A stretch of DNA of 64,000 bases from Leptospira yanagawae serovar Saopaulo str. Sao Paulo = ATCC 700523 (GTDB lineage: Bacteria; Spirochaetota; Leptospiria; Leptospirales; Leptospiraceae): assembly GCF_000332475.2 (NCBI RefSeq), contig NZ_AOGX02000015.1, forward strand, positions 1,258,195 to 1,322,194, written 5' to 3'. Made by a program: the position numbers and the translations under genes. The number at the start of each line of letters is the position of its first letter. The stretch's first letter is position 1. Below are positions 37,789 to 45,481 of this stretch, one piece after another. Under the pieces are notes generated by a model. It did no database searches. It worked only from the letters and a program-made list of their open reading frames with translations, and was not told the origin of the DNA.

Positions 37789-38590
37789 AACCAAAGAGTA
37801 TGAATTCCTAGAAATAGAATCCCGTGAAACAGAAGATGGAACCATCCTTTCCATCTTCTTAAACAATCCCACTTCTCGAAATTCCATGACTTGGAAAATG
37901 GGAGAAGAGTTTTCCGATCTCATCCATTCCATCCGCAAACATAAAAAACTACCTAGAGCTGTGATCGTTTCGGGACGAAATGATGTATTTTGTGCCGGTG
38001 GTGATTTAAATTTATTACGATCCTTCTCTGAAAAATCATTCTCGCAAAACAGACGTGATATGAGAAAGTTCTATGGTTTCTTTTTATCTGTTAGAAAATT
38101 GCCAGTTCCAGTGATTGCCGCTGTAAATGGACATGCGATTGGTGCAGGACTTTCCTTAACCTTTGGTTGTGACCTTCGCATCTTTGCAAACGAAGGGAAG
38201 TATTCTTTTAATTTTGTTCGTTTGGGAATCCATCCTGGTATGGGTTCAAGTTACCTTGCACCAGAACTTCTTGGTAAAAGTTTAGGTGGAAGGCTCCTCC
38301 TAACAGGGGAAACATTTGATGGAAACACGGCCAAAGAATGGGGACTTGCTCTCGATTCAGTTCCAAAATCATCAGTTTATGAACGAGCCATGGAACTTGC
38401 CATCTCGTTGTCCAAAGCAGCACCACTTGCGTTACAAGAACTCAAAACAAATCTGTACCATTGGAAACAATTGGATCAAGCCTTAAAAAAAGAAGCCGAG
38501 TCCCAAGCACGAAATTTTATCTCGGATGACTTTAAAGAGACGATCCAAAGTATCATAGAAAAGCGGGATCCAAAATTTAAAGGGAAATGA
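37772..38590 (+). CDS. Enoyl-CoA hydratase/isomerase family protein
   Basis: 272 residues of the crotonase fold. The oxyanion-hole segments are DVFCAGGDL (about residues 70-78) and AAVNGHAIGAGLSLTFGCDLRI, with the family LGIHPGMGSSYLAP following. The usual catalytic glutamates of bona fide hydratases are not both evident: one position reads FVRLGIHPG where E is common. So it may be an isomerase or a different crotonase-fold enzyme. Role most likely in fatty-acid beta-oxidation, which Leptospira uses as its main carbon route. Confidence 0.82.
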   Translation: MKSRFETKEYEFLEIESRETEDGTILSIFLNNPTSRNSMTWKMGEEFSDLIHSIRKHKKLPRAVIVSGRNDVFCAGGDLNLLRSFSEKSFSQNRRDMRKFYGFFLSVRKLPVPVIAAVNGHAIGAGLSLTFGCDLRIFANEGKYSFNFVRLGIHPGMGSSYLAPELLGKSLGGRLLLTGETFDGNTAKEWGLALDSVPKSSVYERAMELAISLSKAAPLALQELKTNLYHWKQLDQALKKEAESQARNFISDDFKETIQSIIEKRDPKFKGK

Positions 38591-38614
38591 AATTTTAGAA
38601 AGTTTCTAAAATTT
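38590..38614. repeat. AT-rich perfect inverted repeat after the crotonase gene
   Basis: Arms of 12 bases, AAATTTTAGAAA and TTTCTAAAATTT, around one G, followed by T and G. It starts at the stop codon of the crotonase gene and ends 41 bases before the Crp/Fnr ATG. It may be a weak terminator or a binding site for the neighbouring regulator; the sequence alone does not decide. Confidence 0.5.
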
Positions 38615-38655
38615 TGTCTCGACAAGAGCCGGGTAAGAGGTTACAAAAAAGTTTG

Positions 38656-39354
38656 ATGTCTGAAGTCCCTCTCAATCCAGATTGTTTTCTTTGTGATTAC
38701 AAAAATCATAATGTGCTCCACTGTGCGGCACATGAGACAATCGAACGAATCAATGCAGGGAAAGATTTTACCATTTTTCCTCGGGGCAAACAACTTGTCA
38801 CCGCTGGGGTGAAAGCCGAAGGATTTTTTTTCATTAAGTCAGGGCTTGTGCGAAGTTTTGTGCAACTTGCCAGTGGCAAAGAACAAACACTCCGACTCAG
38901 TGGACCAGGGGAATGGGTAGGATTTCGCGATTGTATTTCTGATTCAATCTCTCATCATAATGTTGTCGCAGTGGAAGACACACATGCCTGTTACATCACA
39001 GGAGCTCTCATCGATGCACTTGTGAAAGATGATAGCAATTTCCAAAAAGAAGTATTCCGTCAAATGGCCAAAGAGTGGCGAGAGATGGAAGAACATGTTG
39101 TCTCTCTCGGAACCAAACAAGTCCACGAAAAATTAGCAGAGATCCTGATCGTTTTGGACAATGCCCAAGGCCGTAAGAACCATGTAGAACTGAAAGTCAC
39201 AAGGGATGTCCTCGCTACCTTCATAGGCACAAAAACAGAGACCTTGGTGCGTGCCCTTTCTGACCTCAAGGCTAGGGAATTTATCTCTGTGGACAAAAAC
39301 AGAATCGACATTTTGAACAGAGAAGCCCTTTATTCTCTCTCAAAAATTGCCTAA
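38656..39354 (+). CDS. Crp/Fnr-family regulator with N-terminal cysteines
   Basis: 232 residues from ATG 38656; a TTG at 38614 would extend into the palindrome. Residues 30-140 form a cyclic-nucleotide-type jelly roll. The C-terminal winged helix-turn-helix shows VTRDVLATFIGTKTETLVRALSDL, with the recognition helix in TKTETLVRAL. Cysteines at about 10, 13 and 23 (NPDCFLCDYKNHNVLHC) plus Cys93 make an FNR-like set that could hold an iron-sulfur cluster, though the spacing differs from E. coli FNR. It therefore may sense oxygen or NO. Target sites were not identified. Confidence 0.8.
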   Translation: MSEVPLNPDCFLCDYKNHNVLHCAAHETIERINAGKDFTIFPRGKQLVTAGVKAEGFFFIKSGLVRSFVQLASGKEQTLRLSGPGEWVGFRDCISDSISHHNVVAVEDTHACYITGALIDALVKDDSNFQKEVFRQMAKEWREMEEHVVSLGTKQVHEKLAEILIVLDNAQGRKNHVELKVTRDVLATFIGTKTETLVRALSDLKAREFISVDKNRIDILNREALYSLSKIA

Positions 39355-39403
39355 ATTTTTTCTCCGAACTATTAAGCAGGAAGCATAGAATTCCGATGGT
39401 AGA

Positions 39404-39490
39404 AGTGATTGATAATCAAGGTAGGGTCTGTTGCCTGATTTTACCTTAAATCACTCCCGGGGGGCTTCCGAAAGGATTCCCCCTTTTTTT
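39404..39490 (+). ncRNA. Structured RNA element ending in an intrinsic terminator
   Basis: A long stem is formed by AGTGATT (39404-39410) with AATCACT (39449-39455), and inside it GGTA (39420-39423) with TACC (39442-39445). Directly after comes a terminator: GGGGG / CCCCC with a CTTCC-GAAA-GGATT top, a GAAA tetraloop, and seven T (39459-39490). The 180-base gap from the Crp/Fnr stop to the rhomboid ATG is otherwise without a gene. It may be a small RNA, a 3' UTR structure or an attenuating leader of the rhomboid gene. Confidence 0.45.
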
Positions 39491-39534
39491 ATTTCCCTTG
39501 TTTCTTTCCCACCATTGTAAATTTTGGAAGTACC

Positions 39535-40488
39535 ATGAGTCGAAATCGAAGCCAGGGCCCTAGTTTATTCGGGAATCCGATCCTTCATCCTTTGAATGTC
39601 ATTTTAATCATCAATTGTTTGGTGTTTTTTTTACAATACTTTGCCAACCAACAACTCATCTATCGTTTTGGACTCACACCTGATTTTGTTTTGAGTGGAG
39701 CTGTTTGGCAGGTATTCACGTACGGATTCCTTCATGCGGTAGAAGCCTTACCTCTACATTTACTTTTTAATATGTATGCAATGTATATGTTAGGAAATAA
39801 TCTCATCCCGATCATTGGAAAAACTAAGTTCACCATTTTATATTTTTTATCTCAGATAGGTGCTGGAATTTTTGTGGTATTGTCTGCCTATTTAAACATC
39901 ATGTTAGGTGGGCAAATACCGGTTTTAGAATCCATGGCATCACAAACGATCGGAGCCTCTGGAGCCGTTTTCGGATTACTCGCGTTATTCGGTCTTTTTT
40001 ATCCTAATGCCGAAATCTTATTATTCATTATCCCTGTAAAAGCAAAAAATGCAGTTTGGGTATCCATTGCTATCGGTTATTTGATTTCCCAATTTGGGAA
40101 TGGTGCAATTTCCAATACTTGCCATTTGGGTGGAGCCTTAACGGCGCTCTTACTTGTGAAACTTTTTCCCAAACATTTTTTACCAAGTACAATTCCATAT
40201 CTACCTGGTTTAGAATGGGAGGCACCAAAACAAAATGAACAAACTCCAAATTCAAAACCAAAACAAACTCCAGTAGAAGACTTGTTTTTGGACCAAAAAA
40301 AAATCAACGAATCTGTTTTAAAACAAATTGATTCCAAACGAGATAGGGTTTCGGTAATAAATTATTTACAACCTTTGCAGGTCGAAAATGCCAATATTTG
40401 CCCTCCCTCTACGTATAATACCGAGGATCCCATTTGTTTACGCTGTGAATGGTTGGCAAATTGCGCACTCCGACGTGCTAAGGAATAA
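39535..40488 (+). CDS. Rhomboid-family intramembrane serine protease
   Basis: 317 residues. About six membrane helices. The catalytic serine is in GASGAVFGLLAL (about residues 142-153) and the histidine in CHLGGALTALLL, with HLLFNMYAMYMLG in helix 2 at the expected place. This Ser-His dyad cuts substrates within the membrane. An N-terminal cytoplasmic tail is short. The C-terminal soluble tail of about 90 residues is unusual and ends with a Cys-rich ICLRCEWLANCALRR segment that could bind metal. Substrate unknown. Confidence 0.85.
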   Translation: MSRNRSQGPSLFGNPILHPLNVILIINCLVFFLQYFANQQLIYRFGLTPDFVLSGAVWQVFTYGFLHAVEALPLHLLFNMYAMYMLGNNLIPIIGKTKFTILYFLSQIGAGIFVVLSAYLNIMLGGQIPVLESMASQTIGASGAVFGLLALFGLFYPNAEILLFIIPVKAKNAVWVSIAIGYLISQFGNGAISNTCHLGGALTALLLVKLFPKHFLPSTIPYLPGLEWEAPKQNEQTPNSKPKQTPVEDLFLDQKKINESVLKQIDSKRDRVSVINYLQPLQVENANICPPSTYNTEDPICLRCEWLANCALRRAKE

Positions 40489-40537
40489 AATTTCGTCTTA
40501 TTCCTTGACACTCATGTGAGATGGGGATAATGAAACT

Positions 40538-41005
40538 ATGCCTGACGATAAAAAGTCCTCAGTGGATGAGGTCCTGAAACGGGAAAAACTGACAAAAGAA
40601 TTCGAAAAAGAAAAACGAATTTCGGAACAAAAAGCAATCGAACAAGCGGCGGCCAAATTGTCTTCCCAAAGCCAATTGAGTTCAGAACCAACCAAAACTT
40701 CCAAATTCATCACGAGCATTGACATCGCCTTTTCTCAGGCAAAAACAGATTTACGTTATTATTTTTTGAATGATGCCAATTATGCTGACGAATTCAAACG
40801 AATGTTCGTTGAAAACGAGTCCATTTTCAAGCGGTATGGAATCACAAGCCAAAAGTATTTGGAATACATCCGAGAGTCCTTTGACCGGTACAAAAAAATC
40901 CACGATATGATGCCTCTCGACCCGATGAAACCAAAACACTTTAAATACGTCGAGGATTCGATTTCGGAACTCGTTCGGATGTTCAACCAAAGGTTTGGCA
41001 AATAA
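40538..41005 (+). CDS. Hypothetical helical protein (155 residues)
   Basis: No recognised motif. The first 60 residues are charged and rich in Lys/Glu (REKLTKEFEKEKRISEQKAI), likely coiled coil. The rest is predicted-helical by eye, with repeated aromatic/Asp pairs (FKRMFVENESIFKRYG, YLEYIRESFDRYKKIHD). No signal or membrane segment. It follows the rhomboid gene after about 50 bases. Function unknown. Confidence 0.6.
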   Translation: MPDDKKSSVDEVLKREKLTKEFEKEKRISEQKAIEQAAAKLSSQSQLSSEPTKTSKFITSIDIAFSQAKTDLRYYFLNDANYADEFKRMFVENESIFKRYGITSQKYLEYIRESFDRYKKIHDMMPLDPMKPKHFKYVEDSISELVRMFNQRFGK

Positions 41006-41096
41006 TCGCGATTTTCTTTTCCAAAAAAAAGGATTTCCCTAAGAAAAATGAGAAGGAATCCCCTTTGGATTGTTAGTCCCTATAGAGGGGAACTTT

Positions 41097-41207
41097 TTGA
41101 AAGAGCACTGGAAACGAATTTTGGTATTTATGGTGATTGCTGTTGTTTATTGTTTTTGGGTCTTCATTGGGTATAATTTGGTTGGTATTTTGAGTTTCGC
41201 TTCCTAA
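41097..41207 (+). CDS. 36-residue membrane protein, TTG start
   Basis: A small frame with GAGGGG (41085-41090) six bases before a TTG at 41097 and a TAA at 41205-41207. The product begins MKEHWKRILVFMVIAVVYC and continues with a hydrophobic stretch to NLVGILSFAS, i.e. one membrane helix with a basic cytoplasmic start. It lies in the 244-base gap before hisB, which otherwise lacks a gene. The ribosome site and the amphipathic-to-hydrophobic layout support it; conservation in other genomes has not been tested. Confidence 0.5.
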   Translation: MKEHWKRILVFMVIAVVYCFWVFIGYNLVGILSFAS

Positions 41208-41249
41208 CTCTCCCACATTCTCTCTTGACACCTGGGTTTTCTGCCAAAC

Positions 41250-41843
41250 ATGCTTAGGAATATGGTGGAATCCAGAAAAACATCCGAAACGGACATCCGC
41301 TTGGACCTAAACCTCCGAGGCAGTGGTGTATATTCTTTTGATACAGAAATCCCGTTTTTTGAGCACATGCTCTCTCATATTTCTAAACATGGCCTGATCG
41401 ACATGGACTTAAAACTCCGAGGTGACATTGGCATTGATTGCCACCACTCAGTGGAAGATACAGCAATCCTTCTTGGTCAAATGATCCATAACCAATTGGG
41501 AGACAAAAAGGGAATTTTTCGGTATGGAAATTTCACACTTCCTATGGATGAAGTTTTGACCACTGTGGCAGTGGATCTTGGTGGAAGGTTTTATTTTAAA
41601 TACACAGGACCAACACTCGATGGTAAGTTTGGAATCTATGACGCCGAACTTACGTTAGAGTTTCTGCAAAAGCTTGCTCTGAATGCCAAAATGAATTTAC
41701 ATGTAGTTGTACATTACGGCGAAAACAGACACCACATCCATGAATCCATTTTTAAAGCACTTGGTAAGGCGCTTAGACAAGCAATCGCCATTGATACAAG
41801 TGCCAAGGATCAAATCCCTTCTACCAAGGGAATGCTCGAGTGA
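41250..41843 (+). CDS. hisB: Imidazoleglycerol-phosphate dehydratase
   Basis: 197 residues, the usual size of a monofunctional HisB. The two metal-binding repeats are visible: [13 protein letters not shown] and the paired [11 protein letters not shown] in the first half, and [25 protein letters not shown] in the second. It dehydrates imidazole glycerol phosphate to imidazole acetol phosphate in histidine synthesis. The start at 41250 is ATG; ATG 41262 and GTG 41265 are possible, with AGGA just before them. It overlaps hisH by four bases. Confidence 0.95.
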   Translation: MLRNMVESRKTSETDIRLDLNLRGSGVYSFDTEIPFFEHMLSHISKHGLIDMDLKLRGDIGIDCHHSVEDTAILLGQMIHNQLGDKKGIFRYGNFTLPMDEVLTTVAVDLGGRFYFKYTGPTLDGKFGIYDAELTLEFLQKLALNAKMNLHVVVHYGENRHHIHESIFKALGKALRQAIAIDTSAKDQIPSTKGMLE

Positions 41844-42466
41844 TCGCTGTTTTAGATTTTGGAATGGGGAATATCCATTCCTTGTTAAAAGCAGTTTCAC
41901 TTTATACGGAGGATTTTGTTTTCACAAGTGACCCAAACCAAGTAAAAAACGCGGACAAAATCATATTACCAGGGGATGGCCATTTTGACAAAGCGATGCA
42001 AAACTTAAATGAATTAGGGTTTACATCGCTTATCAAAGAACACGTCGCCGCAAAAAAATATTTATTTGGGATTTGCATCGGTTATCAAGTGTTATTTGAA
42101 GACTCTGATGAAACAAACAAACTTGGGTCTACTATCGCTGGCCTCAGTCTCATCCGCGGTAAAATCAGAAAGTTTGAAGGTAAACCCAATTTAAAAGTTC
42201 CCCATATGGGTTGGAACAAACTCTTTGATATCAAACAAAAAAATACCAAACTCCTTAAAGGAATCCCAAACGAATCCTTTATGTACTTTATCCATTCTTA
42301 CAGACCTGTTGGAGTTGATAGACTCGACATCACAGCAAACTGCCATTATTATGGGGAATCCTTTCCTGCAGTTGTCGAAAAAGAAACTGTATTTGGAACA
42401 CAGTTCCACCCTGAAAAATCAGACAAACTAGGACTTGGAATCCTGAAGAACTTCATCGAACTCTAA
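41840..42466 (+). CDS. hisH: Imidazole glycerol phosphate synthase, glutaminase subunit
   Basis: 208 residues from GTG 41840 (GTGA overlap with hisB). Class I glutamine amidotransferase: nucleophile Cys in [14 protein letters not shown] and the His/Glu pair in TQFHPEKS. It releases ammonia from glutamine for HisF, which is not in this window. The N-terminus [18 protein letters not shown] is typical. Its TAA overlaps the hisA ATG by one base. Confidence 0.95.
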   Translation: MIAVLDFGMGNIHSLLKAVSLYTEDFVFTSDPNQVKNADKIILPGDGHFDKAMQNLNELGFTSLIKEHVAAKKYLFGICIGYQVLFEDSDETNKLGSTIAGLSLIRGKIRKFEGKPNLKVPHMGWNKLFDIKQKNTKLLKGIPNESFMYFIHSYRPVGVDRLDITANCHYYGESFPAVVEKETVFGTQFHPEKSDKLGLGILKNFIEL

Positions 42467-43209
42467 TGTTAATATTACCGGCAATTGATTTACTCGACAA
42501 CGAAGCAGTCCGCCTTTTGCAAGGTGACTATTCTAAAAAAACCGTTTACTCATCTTCGCCTGAAACGATGATTCAACTGTTTGAAGAACAAGGGGCCACT
42601 CTGATCCATATAGTGGACTTAAATGCAGCAAAAACTGGCCAATCTGAAAATCAAAAAACGATTAAAAAAATCAAAGAGAAATGTTCTGTAGAACTTGAGT
42701 TAGGTGGAGGAATTCGAACCATCGATCATATGAAGTTTTACGATGGTCTTGGAGTTTCCAGGCTCATTTTAGGAACAGTTGCGGTGGAAGAACCTAACAT
42801 TGTTGAGAAGGCACTTTCTTTATTTGGCCAAAACCGAATTGTCATTGGTGTGGATGCAAAAAATGGATATGTCAGAACCAAGGGTTGGGAAACCAATTCG
42901 GGTATCTTGTATAAGGATTTTTTAAAGACGATGGTTGGGATGGGCATTCGCCATGTGATCTTTACCGATATTTCAAAAGATGGAATGATGGAAGGCCCGA
43001 ATACCGAAGCATATTTGGAATTACTCGAAAGTTTTCCAGACTTACAACTTGTGGCCTCGGGTGGTGTTTCTTCTACAGAAGACTTGGTGAATTTATACGA
43101 CAAAACGAATGGAAAATTATTTGGTGCCATCACAGGAAAAGCCATTTATGAAGGAAAATTGGATCTAAAAACAAGTATCGGGATTCTAAATCAAAAGAGG
43201 GAAAAATAG
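42466..43209 (+). CDS. hisA: ProFAR isomerase (phosphoribosylformimino-AICAR-P isomerase)
   Basis: 247 residues of a TIM barrel, starting [20 protein letters not shown] (the catalytic Asp is in PAIDL). Phosphate-binding segments appear at LELGGGIRT and LVASGGVSS, and the second catalytic Asp is expected in FTDISKDGM. It performs the Amadori rearrangement in histidine synthesis. The gene is four bases upstream of the VKOR-DsbA fusion, so that gene may ride on the his transcript. Confidence 0.94.
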   Translation: MLILPAIDLLDNEAVRLLQGDYSKKTVYSSSPETMIQLFEEQGATLIHIVDLNAAKTGQSENQKTIKKIKEKCSVELELGGGIRTIDHMKFYDGLGVSRLILGTVAVEEPNIVEKALSLFGQNRIVIGVDAKNGYVRTKGWETNSGILYKDFLKTMVGMGIRHVIFTDISKDGMMEGPNTEAYLELLESFPDLQLVASGGVSSTEDLVNLYDKTNGKLFGAITGKAIYEGKLDLKTSIGILNQKREK

Positions 43210-43212
43210 AAG

Positions 43213-44445
43213 ATGAATCGTAAAAATTTGGCAATCAGTGGGTTAGTCGTAGGAATTTTGGGACTACTTTTTTCATTCCTATTGGCAGTGGAATACTTTG
43301 GTATTGGAACAGATAACGTTGCAGGAGCCGCATGTTCTGCCTTAGGTGGTGGTGATTCTTGTTTAAAAGTAGCAGAAAGTTCTTATTCTGCCATTCCTGG
43401 TATCCCATTTCTTGGAAATGTTCCCATTGCATTACTTGGATTTGGTTTTTATGGATTAGTAACCTATAGCTTTTTTACAATATTCAAAAGTACAAACTCA
43501 GACGAAGTTAAAAAACTCATCTCTCTACTTGTTCCTGTTTTGATTTTAGGATTCATATTTGATCTGATTTTATTTGGAATTTCAGTAGGTATCATTGGCA
43601 CAATTTGCCAATTGTGTTTTATCACTTACATTGTAACGATCAGTTTACTTGTGATTCTTTATTTGTTATGGAAAACGGAAGGTAAACCTAAATTAGACAT
43701 TCCATCTTCAATTAAAGAAGGTTATGCGACCTTTGGGCTTGTATTCTTTTTTAGTTTTTCAGTAGGTTTTGCTTCAAGTAAAATGTGGGTGAAAGGAGAA
43801 TCATCAAATACTCTTGCTACATCAAGAGGAATGGATTCCAAAGAAATCCAATCCAAAATCAATGTTTATTTCCAAGAACCAACTCTTGGAATCAATACTG
43901 CGGGTTCTCCGTTTATCGGCAAAAAAGACGCACCTATTACAATTGTAAAGTATGCCGATTATAACTGTGGCCACTGCCTTCACACAAGCCACATCTTACA
44001 CACTGTCCTTTCTGAGTATGATGGAATGGTAAAAGTTGTGTATAAAAACTTTCCATTAGATGGGTCTTGTAATCGACTTATGCAACAACCAAGACCAGGG
44101 GCTACTTCTTGTATTGCAGCCATGGCTGCAATTTGTGCCGACAAACAAGGAAAATTTGAACCAATGTATCGTGGTTTGTATGATAACTTAGAGAAAGGTG
44201 TGGCTCATTCTGGTGCAAGTGTTGTCAATTTAGGGAATCTCATTGGTCTCAATGTGAATTCCCTTAAGGCATGTATGGCATCAAAAGAAGCACAAAACCA
44301 ATTGAATGCAGAAATTGATGAAGCAGAGAAGTTGAATATACAATCCACACCTTCTCTTTATATCAATGACCGCAAAATTGAAAGTGGAACACCAAACCCT
44401 GTGTTCTTAAAAACTTTACTCGAACAAATCATCCAAAAGATGTAA
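43213..44445 (+). CDS. Vitamin K epoxide reductase-DsbA fusion protein
   Basis: 410 residues. The N-terminal half is a VKOR-type four/five-helix membrane domain with a loop cysteine pair C41 and C50 (AACSALGGGDSCLKV) and the active CxxC in GTICQLCFITY (about 132-135). The C-terminal half, after the last helix, is a DsbA-like thioredoxin fold with CGHC (YADYNCGHCLHTS, about 252-255) and cis-Pro STPSLYIN. The fusion would oxidise its own DsbA domain and then periplasmic proteins, passing electrons to quinone: disulfide-bond formation without a separate DsbB. It is located at the end of the his cluster. Confidence 0.92.
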   Translation: MNRKNLAISGLVVGILGLLFSFLLAVEYFGIGTDNVAGAACSALGGGDSCLKVAESSYSAIPGIPFLGNVPIALLGFGFYGLVTYSFFTIFKSTNSDEVKKLISLLVPVLILGFIFDLILFGISVGIIGTICQLCFITYIVTISLLVILYLLWKTEGKPKLDIPSSIKEGYATFGLVFFFSFSVGFASSKMWVKGESSNTLATSRGMDSKEIQSKINVYFQEPTLGINTAGSPFIGKKDAPITIVKYADYNCGHCLHTSHILHTVLSEYDGMVKVVYKNFPLDGSCNRLMQQPRPGATSCIAAMAAICADKQGKFEPMYRGLYDNLEKGVAHSGASVVNLGNLIGLNVNSLKACMASKEAQNQLNAEIDEAEKLNIQSTPSLYINDRKIESGTPNPVFLKTLLEQIIQKM

Positions 44446-44454
44446 TGCTTTTCA

Positions 44455-44476
44455 GCACCTATCTTTTGATAGGTGC
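44455..44476. terminator. Hairpin between convergent VKOR-DsbA and neuB genes
   Basis: Nine-base stem GCACCTATC / GATAGGTGC with a TTTT loop, ten bases after the VKOR-DsbA stop and overlapping the neuB stop codon. There is no strong T run on either side, so it may stop transcription only partly or serve as a barrier between convergent transcripts. Confidence 0.45.
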
Positions 44477-45451
44477 CATACGAATTGGTCCTTCCGGTAA
44501 AAGGGAAGGATCGCTTAACTTGTCCAATTCCCAAGAATTCAAAACTGTATTGTCTTTTGTGTAAAGAGCTGGCCTTAGGCTCATCACTGAATTGCCTTGT
44601 TTGTATAGAGACCTTCTTCCGTAAAACCAACCACTTGTTTCTTCTTTATGAGTGTTTTTTCCGTATTCACCACGCATCAAATAACCATGTTTTGTATCTT
44701 CAGCTAGTTTTTTAAATGATACTGGGTCCATAGAAATGGTATGGTCTGGCCCATCTAAATTTCGATCTAACGTGAAATGTTTTTCGATGACAACGGCACC
44801 GAATCCGATGGCGAGAGTTGAAGCCAGAGTTCCATCAGAATGATCGCTGAATCCAACCACATAGTCAGTTGTATCCAAATAATAGGGAATGGACTTTAAA
44901 TTCACTTTTTCTAATGGAGTTGGGTACATAGATACACAATGTAAAAGACAAACTTCTACGTTTTCAGTTTGGAATTTGGAAATGGCACGGACCACTTCTT
45001 CTGGTAATGCTGCCCCAGTGGATACAATGATGGGTTTTTTGGTTTGGATCACTTTGTTTAACAATGGTAAGTTGACAATGTCCCCCGAAGCAATTTTATA
45101 AACGGGAACATTGAGATTTGATAGTAAATCCACTGCGGAATCACAAAGAGGAGTAGAAAAAAAATCAAGTCCAAGGTCCATAGCTGTTTTTTGGAACTCT
45201 TTGTGCAAAGACTCACTTAGTTCATATTGTTTAAAGATATCAAATAAAAACTTAACCTCAGGGTTTTTGGAATCAATGAACTCTTCCGTTATGTAGGTTT
45301 GGAATTTTACAGCATGGGCACCCGATTCTTTTGCTTTTTCAATCGTACGTTTGCCAATTTCTAGGTCTGCGTTGTGGTTCAGTCCTATTTCTGCGACTAA
45401 ATATGGTTCTGAATTACGTGTTAGTGTTTTGTTGCCAATATGAAAATCCAA
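44459..45451 (-). CDS. N-acetylneuraminate synthase family protein
   Basis: 330 residues. The TIM barrel of the NeuB family is clear: YLVAEIGLNHNADLEIGKRTI, GAHAVKFQTYITEEF, FFSTPLCDSAVDLL, YKIASGDIVNLPLL and VIEKHFTLDRNLDGPDH. These contact phosphoenolpyruvate and the metal. The C-terminal SAF (antifreeze-like) domain is short and divergent. It condenses PEP with an N-acyl hexose to make a nine-carbon acid, either sialic, legionaminic or pseudaminic; which one cannot be told. No other nonulosonate genes (epimerase, CMP-synthetase) are in the window. Confidence 0.85.
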   Translation of the reverse strand: MDFHIGNKTLTRNSEPYLVAEIGLNHNADLEIGKRTIEKAKESGAHAVKFQTYITEEFIDSKNPEVKFLFDIFKQYELSESLHKEFQKTAMDLGLDFFSTPLCDSAVDLLSNLNVPVYKIASGDIVNLPLLNKVIQTKKPIIVSTGAALPEEVVRAISKFQTENVEVCLLHCVSMYPTPLEKVNLKSIPYYLDTTDYVVGFSDHSDGTLASTLAIGFGAVVIEKHFTLDRNLDGPDHTISMDPVSFKKLAEDTKHGYLMRGEYGKNTHKEETSGWFYGRRSLYKQGNSVMSLRPALYTKDNTVLNSWELDKLSDPSLLPEGPIRMAPIKR

Positions 45452-45481
45452 AGTCTGCCTCTTGGTTTCATTGTCGGCAGA

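Noticed and set aside
39409..39419. TTGATAATCAA as an FNR-type box after the Crp/Fnr gene
   Set aside because: The arms match, but FNR boxes need a four-base centre and this has one; it is better explained as part of the stem region.
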